From NCBI RefSeq assembly GCF_018688155.1, contig NZ_CP061312.1, positions 806,001 through 870,000 on the forward strand: DNA of 64,000 nt. Reading direction: 5' to 3'. Source of the DNA: Polynucleobacter sp. AP-Sving-400A-A2. GTDB taxonomy: Bacteria; Pseudomonadota; Gammaproteobacteria; Burkholderiales; Burkholderiaceae. The position numbers were made by a program, and so were the translations under genes. Under the pieces are notes generated by a model. It did no database searches and was not told the DNA's origin. It saw nothing but the letters and a program-made list of their open reading frames with translations. Numbering within the stretch: the first letter of the stretch is position 1; every line of letters begins with the position of its first letter. Of the stretch, positions 39,382 to 47,397 are shown one piece after another.

Positions 39382-40308
39382 ATGTCCATCAAGATTAGCG
39401 ATCCTTTGATTGGTTTTATTGGTGTAGGTAATATGGGCAATCCCATGGCTGCCAATTTATTAAAAGCAGGTTACAGGGTCAGTGTGTTTGATCGTGAGCC
39501 TCACAAGGCACTAAATTTAGTATCCTTGGGTGCAAACCTTGCAGAAAATATTACGCAACTTGGTCGGCAATCTCAAGTGGTGATTTGTTCATTACCTGGT
39601 CCAGCACAAGTCAAGGAGGTGATGTTTGGTAGCGGTGGGCTTATTGATGCAATAAAGCCAGACTCAACCATTATTGATACTTCCACTAGCTCGGTAGAGC
39701 TTGCACAAGAATTATCAATTCTTCTAGAGCAAAAGAATGTAGGCTTTTTAGAGGCGCCAGTGACTAATGCTGTTGACTTTGCAGTACTTGGTAAGTTATC
39801 TATTTTTGTTGCCGGTAAGCAATCAAATTTTGAAAAGTACAAGCCTATTTTTGAAGTGCTCGGTGAAAAAATATTTTATGTTGGTAAATCTGGTAACGGG
39901 GCTACGATTAAGTTGCTAACCAATCTGCTATGGTTCACTCACGCCGCAGTGATCGGCGAGGCCTTGATGTTAGGAGCTAAGGCTGATATTCCGCTTGAAA
40001 TTGTTGCTGAAGCGATTCAATCAAGTGCTGGTAATAGCTGGGTAGCGGAACATGACATTCCATCGATATTTGCAGGGCACTATGACCCAAGTTTTTCTCT
40101 AGCGCTATGTTGTAAAGATTTAGATTTGGTCAATCAAATTGCGCAGTCTCAGGGCTTTACCTTGACGATGGGCCAATTCGTTCAAAGCCTTTTCGAGGAG
40201 GCTCAAAAAAAATATGGAGCATCTGCTGCTGAGTTGCACGTAGTCAAATTATTAGAAGATCGGGTAGGTACTTATTTGCGCCCTCATTTACAAAACCTAA
40301 TCCCGTAA
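39382..40308 (+). CDS. 3-hydroxyisobutyrate dehydrogenase-like NAD(P) enzyme
   Basis: A 308-residue beta-hydroxyacid dehydrogenase. The N-terminal Rossmann motif is IGFIGVGNMGNPMAANLLKAG. The substrate segment is FLEAPVTNAVDFAVLGKLSIFVAG, and the catalytic Lys is in GNGATIKLLTNLLW. The family oxidises or reduces short hydroxy acids (3-hydroxyisobutyrate, tartronate semialdehyde). It sits between a methyltransferase and an aminotransferase. The exact substrate is unknown. Confidence 0.9.
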   Translation: MSIKISDPLIGFIGVGNMGNPMAANLLKAGYRVSVFDREPHKALNLVSLGANLAENITQLGRQSQVVICSLPGPAQVKEVMFGSGGLIDAIKPDSTIIDTSTSSVELAQELSILLEQKNVGFLEAPVTNAVDFAVLGKLSIFVAGKQSNFEKYKPIFEVLGEKIFYVGKSGNGATIKLLTNLLWFTHAAVIGEALMLGAKADIPLEIVAEAIQSSAGNSWVAEHDIPSIFAGHYDPSFSLALCCKDLDLVNQIAQSQGFTLTMGQFVQSLFEEAQKKYGASAAELHVVKLLEDRVGTYLRPHLQNLIP

Positions 40309-40322
40309 CGGATATATCGATC

Positions 40323-41630
40323 ATGACATTAAAAAATCAAGTCAAACTCATGCAAGAGGCGCACCTGCATATGCCTCAAGGGGTTGCAGAAAACTATCGC
40401 TATTGGGGTGACGAACAAACTGTATTTATATCTTCAGCCAAGGGCGCTCAGCTGACCGACTGTGATGGCAAAAAATATATTGATTTTCGTTTGGGATATG
40501 GCCCAATTATTTTGGGCTATCGCGATGATCGAGTAGATCAAGCAGTCATTCGACAAATTCAGGAAGGTGGAACACTGTCAGGTTTTTCTACATCGCTAGA
40601 TACTGAGGTGGTCAAGCAAATCAAAGCCCTATGCCCGCAAATTGATAAGTTACGGTTTGCTAATTCCGGTACCGAAGCCGTGATAGGCGCAGTCAGAACG
40701 GCACGTGGTTTTACTGGTAGGGATCGAATTGCTATTGTAGAAGGTAGCTTTCATGGTTTAGTTGATGAAATGATGTGGAAATCTGATATCGAAAATTGGA
40801 ATTCCGGCGATCTTCATCCCCCTAAGATCATTCCATTTGGTGCAGGCATCCCAGACAATACGCGCGAATTGGTAGATTTTATTGAACTCAATAATTTTGA
40901 GTCTCTTGAGCACCTTTTTATGACTCGGAAAGATTCTTTAGCCTGTGTTTTATTGGAGCCCATTATTGGTAATGCTGGCAGTATTGCAGCCTGTAATTGC
41001 TGGTTACAAAGGTTGCGTGATCTGTGTACCGAAAACGGTACGATTCTCATTATTGATGAAGTCAAAACGGGATTTCGGGTGGCTAAGGGTGGCGCCCAAT
41101 CTTTGTATGGGATTTATGCAGATCTGACAACGTATGCCAAGGCTATGGGTAACGGCTATCCTGTTGCTGCTTTTGGTGGAAGATTCGAGGTAATGGATGT
41201 AGTTGGCTCTCATGCAGGAGGTGTTGTGCATGGTGGAACCTATACTGCCAACTTAGTTAGTTTAAGTGCAGCGCATGCAACCTTAGATATTTTGGCAAAT
41301 ACCAATGCCCTTAAAACAGTAGATGAGGCGGGGCAAAAGATTCAAGCACTACTAGGCCGCGTCTTTACCGCCGCGGGAATTGAGCATGCCTTTGCAGGCC
41401 CTCCCGCAATGTTAGGTATTCATTTTTCGAGCGAAGTGCCCAATAATTATCGTCAGTGGCGAAAGGTCAATAACACCTTATATAAGAACTTTGCTTGGAA
41501 ATTAATTGAGTATGGAGTAATGCTCGAGCCAGACTCAAGAGAGCCATGGTTTATTTGTGAGGCACATGGTCAAATAGACTTTGCTTGGTTAGAGGATGTG
41601 GCTACAAAAGCAATTAAATCAGTACTCTAA
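40323..41630 (+). CDS. Class III aminotransferase, glutamate-1-semialdehyde-mutase-like
   Basis: A 435-residue PLP enzyme of class III. It has FRLGYGPIILGYRDDRVDQAV, LRFANSGTEAVIGAVRTARGFTGR, IIDEVKTGFRVAKGG, and the PLP Lys in TYAKAMGNGYPVAAFGGR. It looks like the HemL side of the family, but the operon has no haem gene. HemL itself would be expected elsewhere. It may move an amino group between a semialdehyde and an amino acid. A tandem glycine riboswitch lies 100 bases after it. Confidence 0.88.
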   Translation: MTLKNQVKLMQEAHLHMPQGVAENYRYWGDEQTVFISSAKGAQLTDCDGKKYIDFRLGYGPIILGYRDDRVDQAVIRQIQEGGTLSGFSTSLDTEVVKQIKALCPQIDKLRFANSGTEAVIGAVRTARGFTGRDRIAIVEGSFHGLVDEMMWKSDIENWNSGDLHPPKIIPFGAGIPDNTRELVDFIELNNFESLEHLFMTRKDSLACVLLEPIIGNAGSIAACNCWLQRLRDLCTENGTILIIDEVKTGFRVAKGGAQSLYGIYADLTTYAKAMGNGYPVAAFGGRFEVMDVVGSHAGGVVHGGTYTANLVSLSAAHATLDILANTNALKTVDEAGQKIQALLGRVFTAAGIEHAFAGPPAMLGIHFSSEVPNNYRQWRKVNNTLYKNFAWKLIEYGVMLEPDSREPWFICEAHGQIDFAWLEDVATKAIKSVL

Positions 41631-41732
41631 GATTTGATTTATTGCGCTAAATAGATCTCACAATTAAACCTCCTCAAGCGTTATTTAAAGTAAGGCTTGA
41701 TCCTATTCTGATTTTAAGGATATACTTTCCTT

Positions 41733-41923
41733 AAGCAGGAGAGTGAGGTTTACCTCCACCGAAGGCGCAAACTCCCATGAACGCTCAGGTATCCATTAGG
41801 AAGGTACTGCTTATCCTAAATAGCCGTCTGGAGAGACACCATCTTTATGGTGCACCGAAGGAGCAAGCACTCAGCCACGCTGTAGTGTGAATCTCTCAGG
41901 TATCAGGGACAGGGGGAGCGGCA
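41733..41923 (+). ncRNA. Tandem glycine riboswitch
   Basis: Two glycine aptamers in series. Aptamer 1 (about 41733-41812) is closed by AAGCAG/CTGCTT with GGAGAG, CACCGAAGG and CTCAGGTA blocks. Aptamer 2 (about 41821-41923) has GGAGAG, CACCGAAGG, CTCAGGTA and GGGACAGG. These are the standard conserved words of both units. The usual targets are gcvT or glycine/alanine symporters, yet here the next genes are a six-codon ORF and a 61-residue ORF. GCCATA/TATGGC at 41924-41939 may be the switch hairpin. Confidence 0.9.
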
Positions 41924-41956
41924 GCCATATTGATATGGCACTTTAGGAGACTTCGC

Positions 41957-41977
41957 ATGCATACACTTCCGAGCTAA
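41957..41977 (+). CDS. Six-codon ORF with strong ribosome site after riboswitch
   Basis: ATG at 41957 with AGGAGA eight bases upstream encodes MHTLPS and then TAA. It may be a leader peptide or the start of a lost gene formerly controlled by the riboswitch. The frame is too short to be sure it is translated. Confidence 0.3.
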   Translation: MHTLPS

Positions 41978-42040
41978 TTCAGTTTTTGCTAATGCAGATC
42001 ATTTGATTCAATTTTCACCTACTGAATAAGGATATACATC

Positions 42041-42226
42041 ATGAGTAATAAACTAGTCCAAGAAGCCCCTTTTCACCCTGGATATGAGGATGCTTCCTAT
42101 AAAAATGAAGTTTCACCAGCGATTGCCGAATTAGAGAGCTTTAGAAAAATGAACGCTCGCCACCTTGGCTTTTCAGAGCTGATTGTGGATTTCTGTAAGT
42201 CTTCAAAGTCATTTACCCCAGCCTGA
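42041..42226 (+). CDS. 61-residue protein under glycine riboswitch, unrecognised
   Basis: A small soluble protein of 61 residues with no signal or helix of membrane type: QEAPFHPGYEDASYKNEVSP, then ESFRKMNARHLGFSEL and a Ser/Lys end. It follows the riboswitch by about 118 bases, has an AAGGA site nine bases upstream, and is followed 12 bases later by a strong terminator, so it forms a complete short unit. No known family. A role in glycine handling is inferred from position only. Confidence 0.5.
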   Translation: MSNKLVQEAPFHPGYEDASYKNEVSPAIAELESFRKMNARHLGFSELIVDFCKSSKSFTPA

Positions 42227-42238
42227 TAGTTAATAAAT

Positions 42239-42267
42239 AACCCCAGTTAGCAATAGCTGGGGTTTTT
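42239..42267 (+). terminator. Rho-independent terminator after the small ORF
   Basis: AACCCCAG and CTGGGGTT pair (42239-42246, 42257-42264) with a TTTTT run. A standard intrinsic terminator, directly before tRNA copy 6. Confidence 0.9.
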
Positions 42268-42273
42268 AGGATC

Positions 42274-42307
42274 TAGGTCACAAGCTCAAATCGTGCCGAG
42301 CAGGCCA
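42274..42307 (+). repeat. Eroded tRNA-Arg fragment, copy 6
   Basis: TAGGTCACAAGCTCAAATCG and the following bases to GCAGGCCA match the tRNA-Arg 3' end at 28 of 34 positions. It lies right after the terminator and marks the right end of segment 6. Confidence 0.7.
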
Positions 42308-42379
42308 AATACTCAAGCTACAGTAAGTAAAAAAATGACTTGCGGGCAAGAAAGCTGAAAAACGCTTAAAGTATTCGGT

Positions 42380-42985
42380 ATGAAAGAGATCGCCCACTAC
42401 ACCCCCATTGATTTTTCTGATCGAGTTGCTCTATCGTTTACTAAGGGCATGCGTTTTTTTGCTGATACTTTTTTTAAGAAACGCTATGGGCACAGAGCTG
42501 TTGTTTTGGAAACGGTCGCAGGAGTTCCGGGAATGGTGGCCGGTATGTGGACCCATTTAACCAGCCTGCGTAGCATGAAGGTTGGCTATGGGCCAAAGAT
42601 CCGTACGCTCTTAGCAGAAGCTGAGAACGAAAGAATGCATTTAATGACCTTTATCGAGATTGCAAAGCCCAATATGTTTGAGCGCTATCTGGTCCTAATT
42701 ACTCAAGCCATTTTCTGGAATTTCTTTTTCATTATTTATGTGTTCTTTCCAAGAACAGCGCATCGCATAGTTGGCTATTTTGAGGAAGAGGCTGTCTACT
42801 CCTATACCGAATATTTAAAAGAAATTGTTGAGGGACGCACGCCTAATGTTCCTGCTCCTAAGATTGCTATCGATTATTGGAAGCTAGATGCCAATGCAAC
42901 CTTGCGTGATGTTGTGATTGCGGTCCGAAACGATGAAGCTCATCATCGAGATACAAATCACCAATTTGCTAGTGACTATGATTAA
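42380..42985 (+). CDS. aox: Alternative oxidase (AOX, di-iron)
   Basis: A 201-residue AOX. All four helix motifs are present: [12 protein letters not shown] (Glu44), [13 protein letters not shown] (Glu84, His87), [13 protein letters not shown] and [12 protein letters not shown]. These supply the Glu/His ligands of the di-iron site. AOX oxidises ubiquinol and reduces oxygen to water without pumping protons, and is membrane-bound by one face. It is common in plants and fungi and patchy in bacteria. Only the core enzyme is here, with no plant regulatory Cys region. It lies alone between two tRNA-Arg fragments. Confidence 0.95.
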   Translation: MKEIAHYTPIDFSDRVALSFTKGMRFFADTFFKKRYGHRAVVLETVAGVPGMVAGMWTHLTSLRSMKVGYGPKIRTLLAEAENERMHLMTFIEIAKPNMFERYLVLITQAIFWNFFFIIYVFFPRTAHRIVGYFEEEAVYSYTEYLKEIVEGRTPNVPAPKIAIDYWKLDANATLRDVVIAVRNDEAHHRDTNHQFASDYD

Positions 42986-43005
42986 TGGTCTAGCCTAATA
43001 AGATT

Positions 43006-43039
43006 TAGGTCGCACGTTCGAATCTTGCTGGGCATGCTA
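43006..43039 (+). repeat. tRNA-Arg fragment, copy 7
   Basis: TAGGTCGCACGTTCGAATCT and following bases match the tRNA-Arg 3' end at 31 of 34 positions, ending GCATGCTA in place of GCAGGCCA. It marks the right end of segment 7. Confidence 0.8.
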
Positions 43040-43087
43040 AATTTTTCAATGTGTCCTTGCCTATAAACCTTCCGCTTTATATGAAAA

Positions 43088-45199
43088 ATGAATTCTAGAA
43101 GTCCTGCTTTTCGTAAAAAGGCATTAGCGCTGTTCGTAAGCAGTCTTTTTATTAAGCCAGTGCTTGCAAATCAGCCTGAATACGAAGCTCCGCCACTTGA
43201 TGAGATTGTGGTCTCGGCTAGTGGATATGAGCAGAAAATATTAGATACAGCAGCCTCAATCAACGTAGTTAACCGCAATCAGATTCAAAGCGGTCAGGCT
43301 ATGGAAAATCTCTCCGAGCCATTGAACCGAGTGCCTGGTATTTTTGCTTTAAATCGTCAAAACTATGCACAGGATCTTCAAATATCCTCCCGCGGTTTTG
43401 GAGCAAACTCTACTTTTGGTACGCGGGGTATCAAAATTTTTGTTGATAACATTCCCGGCACCGTCGCAGACGGGCAGGGCCAAATCTCACATATTGATTT
43501 GCCATCTACCGAGCGAATTGAGGCTATGCGTGGCCCATACTCTGTTCTCTATGGCAATTCATCTGGCGGAGTGATCAGTATCTTTACGCAAGATGGTGGT
43601 CCAAATAACGAGGTGGTACCTTACTTTGAGGTGGGGTCTTACTCGCAAAGAAAAGTAGGCGTTAAGGCAAGCGGCATTTATCGCGAAACTAATTATCTGC
43701 TCGATGTTGGAGACCTTCATACCAATGGCTATCGGGTACATAGCGTAGCAGATCGATTTAATGCGAATTCAAAGCTGAAGTTTCAGATGGGTGGCGATAC
43801 AGCCGTCACATTTATTGCTAATAATGTTAATTTAACTGCTCAAGATCCACTGGGACTAACGTCATCCCAATTAGCTGCCAACCCAAAACAAGCTGGCAAT
43901 AGTGCCATTAGTCAAAACACACGTAAGTCAGTTTTGCAGTCTCAGACGGGCGCTACGATTGATACCCGTGTGGATCAAGAAAATCAGCTGTTGTTTACTC
44001 CTTATTACGGCCAGCGTCATGTCACTCAATTTCTGGCCGCCCAGAGTAATGGGGTCATTGATTTAAAGCGAAACTTTTATGGCATGGACAGTAAATGGGT
44101 TCAAAAAAACCAAATGCTAGAGATGCCACTTACCTTAGTCGGCGGCGTTGACATGAATGAGAATGATGATCAGCGCATGACCTATCAAAATAATGGGGGC
44201 GTTCAGGGAGCACTTGGTCAAAATTACCGCATGAGCGCCAAAAACTTTGATCAATATGCTCATTTAGATTGGCGCTTGCTTGAGCGCTTATCACTCAATA
44301 TGGGCGCAAGAAATTCCACAACTACTCTGAGCTCAATTAGTAATAGCCCTGCACTGAATAATACAAGTAGTGGCTCCAATACTTATCAGGCGCTCACCAG
44401 CATGATGTCATTGCAATATTATTTAACTGAGCTCTCCAATGTATATGTTTCGTATGGATCGAGTTTTGATACTCCTACGCTAAATCAAGTGACGTACAAC
44501 TCTAATTTTAGTAGCTCCAATTTTGGTTTATCTGCCGCCACTACTAAACAGCTGGAAGTTGGTTTTAAATCCAAAGTATCGAAGTCGGCCCAAGTTAATG
44601 TAGCCCTTTTTAATGCCAACACCACAAACGATATCGTAGTCGGTGCCTCGAGCTTTGGGAGAACTGCGTTTACTAATGCTCCTAAGACGAACCGACAGGG
44701 GATGGAGCTTGGTTCGCAATTTAAATTACCTCATGATTTCGAAATGAATCTTGCATACACTTGGTTAAATGCAACTGTTAAAGAGGCATATTCATATACT
44801 TATCAAGCTACTGGTATCCCGACCACAACCAATGTCGTGCTCAGCGGCAATCGAATTCCTGGCGTTCCCAATCAAGGCCTTTTTTCTGAGCTCCTCTGGG
44901 TTAAGCCTAATAAATCGATGGAGGCTGCAGTAGAGGCGAGGGTCAATGGCTCTATGGCGGTTAATGACATCAACAGCTCGAGTATGGCAAATGGCTATGC
45001 TGTGATGAATATTCGTGGTGTTTTGCGTCAAGAACTTTCTGGCGGTTGGTCGTCCTCACAATTTTTTAGGATTAATAACATATTGGATCGCTCATATGTT
45101 GGGTCTGTCATCGTTAATCAGGCTAGTAGCCAGTTTTATGAGGCTGCCCCCGGACGTAATTGGATGATCGGTGCCAATGCAAGCTATCAATTTAAGTAA
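43088..45199 (+). CDS. TonB-dependent outer-membrane receptor
   Basis: A 703-residue receptor with a signal peptide (ALALFVSSLFIKPVLA). The plug domain reads IVVSASGYEQKILDTAASINV, LQISSRGFGANSTFGTRGIKIFVD and RIEAMRGPYSVLYGNSSGGVISIFT. The barrel ends NASYQFK with the final aromatic. It differs from the receptor at 7542. It is in the same segment as a PQQ-type dehydrogenase and a cytochrome c, so its ligand might be a sugar or cofactor. Ligand not known. Confidence 0.88.
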   Translation: MNSRSPAFRKKALALFVSSLFIKPVLANQPEYEAPPLDEIVVSASGYEQKILDTAASINVVNRNQIQSGQAMENLSEPLNRVPGIFALNRQNYAQDLQISSRGFGANSTFGTRGIKIFVDNIPGTVADGQGQISHIDLPSTERIEAMRGPYSVLYGNSSGGVISIFTQDGGPNNEVVPYFEVGSYSQRKVGVKASGIYRETNYLLDVGDLHTNGYRVHSVADRFNANSKLKFQMGGDTAVTFIANNVNLTAQDPLGLTSSQLAANPKQAGNSAISQNTRKSVLQSQTGATIDTRVDQENQLLFTPYYGQRHVTQFLAAQSNGVIDLKRNFYGMDSKWVQKNQMLEMPLTLVGGVDMNENDDQRMTYQNNGGVQGALGQNYRMSAKNFDQYAHLDWRLLERLSLNMGARNSTTTLSSISNSPALNNTSSGSNTYQALTSMMSLQYYLTELSNVYVSYGSSFDTPTLNQVTYNSNFSSSNFGLSAATTKQLEVGFKSKVSKSAQVNVALFNANTTNDIVVGASSFGRTAFTNAPKTNRQGMELGSQFKLPHDFEMNLAYTWLNATVKEAYSYTYQATGIPTTTNVVLSGNRIPGVPNQGLFSELLWVKPNKSMEAAVEARVNGSMAVNDINSSSMANGYAVMNIRGVLRQELSGGWSSSQFFRINNILDRSYVGSVIVNQASSQFYEAAPGRNWMIGANASYQFK

Positions 45200-45345
45200 T
45201 CTCAAAATGTGCCCCAGAGTCAATTTGTTGCAGCTTTATAAGGCAAAACCCTAGTATCAGACCATAGCGATTGCGGTAAAAAAGAATTAAATTAATAGCA
45301 CTAACTGTATAAAAAACTTAGTCATAAAAAAGAATGGAAACAACC

Positions 45346-46623
45346 ATGTCCCAGAGACTTATTTCGGCAGCAACCCTTTCTACTTTGACCATGTCCTTGG
45401 TGATTCTGCAAGGCTGCTCAATCACACCTCCTCCTAAAGCTGAGACTGCCCCAGCTCCCGCAGCGGCGGCTCCAGCGCCAGCATGGAAGCAGGGCATGGG
45501 TCCAGATATGGCCACTTCGACCTTGGCGCCAATGCCAGGAAAGATGACCACGACAGCGGCAAATGAAATTCCGATTGATAAGCTGAAATTACCCCCAGGT
45601 TTCAAGATCGAGGTTTGGGCAACTGGTATGCCTGGAGCACGCGCGATGGCTCGCGGTGATGACGGCAAGATCTACATTGGTACCCGAGCCATTGGCCGTG
45701 TTTATGAATTAACCGACAACGGTAAAGAGCGCACTAGCCGTGTATTAGTAGACAAATTAGTGCAGCCTGCTGGAGTTGCCTTTAATAATGGCTCCTTATA
45801 TGTAATGGCCATCAATAAAGTCCTGCGTTATGACGGGATTGAAAAAAATCCAAGCGTAACGCCAGTAGATCTCACTGCTAAATTTAATTTGCCACCCGAG
45901 CAGCACCACAACTGGAAGTACATTGCATTCGGACCCGATGGAAAGCTTTACGTTCCATTTGGAGCGCCTTGCAACATTTGTGAGTTGCCTACCCCTGAGT
46001 ACGCTCAAATTCGTCGCTATAACCCTGACGGATCAGGTATGGAAGTACTCGCAACCGGAGTTCGCAATAGCGTCGGCTTTGATTGGCACCCCACTACCAA
46101 GCAAATGTGGTTTACCAATCATGGTCGCGACTGGATGGGTGACGATAAACCAAACGACACTCTTAACCGCATGCAAAAAACAGGTCTGAACTATGGCTTC
46201 CCTTATTGCCATTCAGGCAATATCCCAGACGATGTTGTGAAGAAGTCAAACCCTTGTGAAGGTGTAGAGCAACCCGTTACTTTAATGGGTCCGCATACTG
46301 CAGTGATGGGCATGAAGTTTTATACCGGCAATATGTTCCCAGCTGAATATAAAAATGCAGCACTAGTTGCTCGTAAGGGTTCATGGAACCGTAATCAAAA
46401 GTCTGGATATGACGTTGTCATGGTCAAGACTAGTGCAGATGGTAAAAATGCCAAGATTACTCCATTCATTACGGGCTTTATGAATCCTGCAGACAATTCA
46501 TTCTGGGGTCGTCCAGCCTATCTCATGCAGATGCCTGATGGCTCCATGTTGGTGTCGGATGAGCAGTTAGGTGCAATTTACCGAGTTACCTATAGCAAGC
46601 AGCAACTAGTAGCAGCTAAGTAA
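45346..46623 (+). CDS. PQQ-dependent sugar/sorbosone-type dehydrogenase, lipoprotein
   Basis: About 425 residues. It has a lipobox (LVILQGCS) and a linker of Ala/Pro residues, then a six-bladed propeller of the L-sorbosone/glucose dehydrogenase family: LPPGFKIEVWATGMPGARAMARGDDG, FGPDGKLYVPFGAPCNIC, VGFDWHPTTKQMWFTNHGRDWMGDD and SWNRNQKSGYDVVMVK. It oxidises a sugar or aldehyde in the periplasm with PQQ. ATG at 45346 is preferred to 45334, which has a poorer ribosome site. A cytochrome c follows after 14 bases. Confidence 0.85.
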   Translation: MSQRLISAATLSTLTMSLVILQGCSITPPPKAETAPAPAAAAPAPAWKQGMGPDMATSTLAPMPGKMTTTAANEIPIDKLKLPPGFKIEVWATGMPGARAMARGDDGKIYIGTRAIGRVYELTDNGKERTSRVLVDKLVQPAGVAFNNGSLYVMAINKVLRYDGIEKNPSVTPVDLTAKFNLPPEQHHNWKYIAFGPDGKLYVPFGAPCNICELPTPEYAQIRRYNPDGSGMEVLATGVRNSVGFDWHPTTKQMWFTNHGRDWMGDDKPNDTLNRMQKTGLNYGFPYCHSGNIPDDVVKKSNPCEGVEQPVTLMGPHTAVMGMKFYTGNMFPAEYKNAALVARKGSWNRNQKSGYDVVMVKTSADGKNAKITPFITGFMNPADNSFWGRPAYLMQMPDGSMLVSDEQLGAIYRVTYSKQQLVAAK

Positions 46624-46637
46624 TTCGCAGTATTGTT

Positions 46638-47216
46638 GTGCAGTATTTAAAAATAGCGACGTTTGCCTTAGGACTCATATGTTCTAGTGCAGCGTCGCTT
46701 TCTTTTGCGCAAGACATTGGTACCAAGATTCAGGTTTGTGGCGCTTGCCATGGTGCCGATGGCAATTCCAAAATTGTAGGCACCCCATCTTTAGCGGGTC
46801 AGCCTAAGACTTTTCTAGAAAATCAAATGGTGATGATTCGGGAGGGTATGCGCGATATCCCGGTTATGAAGGGGCAGCTTGATGGCTTAAACGATGCTGC
46901 TATTGTTGCGATTGCAAAGTTTTACACCAATAGTCCAGCTATCTCGCAAGCAGGCTCTAGGAATGCTACTTTATTTGAAAAGGGCCAAGTGATTTCAAAA
47001 GAGGCCTTATGCGGAACATGCCATTTGCCTGGCTATGTTGGCAGAGATCAGATGCCAAGAATTGCTGCTCAAAGAGAAGACTACCTTTTGTACAGTATGA
47101 GACAGTTTCGTTCAAATCAAGCTACAGGTAGAGATACGATCATGGCGGCATCCCTATACGGTATGACGGACGATGATTTAAAAGCAATTGCCCACTATCT
47201 GTCACAATTACAGTAA
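46638..47216 (+). CDS. Di-haem cytochrome c
   Basis: A 192-residue periplasmic protein with a GTG start and signal peptide (FALGLICSSAASLSFAQ). Two CxxCH haem sites are present: QVCGACHGADGN and ALCGTCHLPGYVG, with GTPSLAGQP and two later Met residues. It likely receives electrons from the dehydrogenase just before it, 14 bases away. Confidence 0.92.
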   Translation: MQYLKIATFALGLICSSAASLSFAQDIGTKIQVCGACHGADGNSKIVGTPSLAGQPKTFLENQMVMIREGMRDIPVMKGQLDGLNDAAIVAIAKFYTNSPAISQAGSRNATLFEKGQVISKEALCGTCHLPGYVGRDQMPRIAAQREDYLLYSMRQFRSNQATGRDTIMAASLYGMTDDDLKAIAHYLSQLQ

Positions 47217-47289
47217 TGAAGCGATGTGCTATTTGAATCTTAGTACAGACCCAAACAAGAAGTTCGGATGTTTTTCACTTTAGAGGCGC

Positions 47290-47310
47290 ATTCTTTTAAG
47301 GCGTAGCTCG
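47290..47310 (+). repeat. Eroded tRNA-Arg fragment, copy 8
   Basis: ATTCTTTTAAGGCGTAGCTCG matches ATT plus the anticodon-loop region of copies 2 and 3 with two changes in 21 bases. The T arm and CCA are lost. It is the outermost trace, 87 bases before gltI. A short match, so chance is possible. Confidence 0.55.
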
Positions 47311-47397
47311 TTTATCTATTAATGACTACGACGATGACTTCACTCTTCATTGAAATACTAGCTGTCAATATTAATATCTATAACAAGAGAGATATTC

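Larger units (their letters stand above)
38508..42307. mobile_element. Segment 6: amino-acid-linked operon with glycine riboswitch
   Basis: About 3.8 kb between tRNA copies 5b and 6. It carries a methyltransferase, a dehydrogenase and an aminotransferase in one run, then a tandem glycine riboswitch with a small ORF and terminator. No recombinase. Confidence 0.5.
42308..43039. mobile_element. Segment 7: single-gene alternative oxidase cassette
   Basis: 732 bases between tRNA copies 6 and 7, with one complete gene and about 70 bases of flank on the left. No recombinase or arm region. Confidence 0.55.
43040..47310. mobile_element. Segment 8: TonB receptor, PQQ-type dehydrogenase and cytochrome c
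   Basis: About 4.3 kb between tRNA copies 7 and 8. Three genes on the plus strand, probably a linked sugar- or alcohol-oxidising set. The right boundary is a short, eroded fragment, so this segment is the least certain. Confidence 0.4.

Noticed and set aside
40323..41630. The aminotransferase as HemL of haem synthesis
   Set aside because: It is HemL-like, but the operon has no haem gene, and it lies on accessory DNA. A housekeeping HemL is expected elsewhere.
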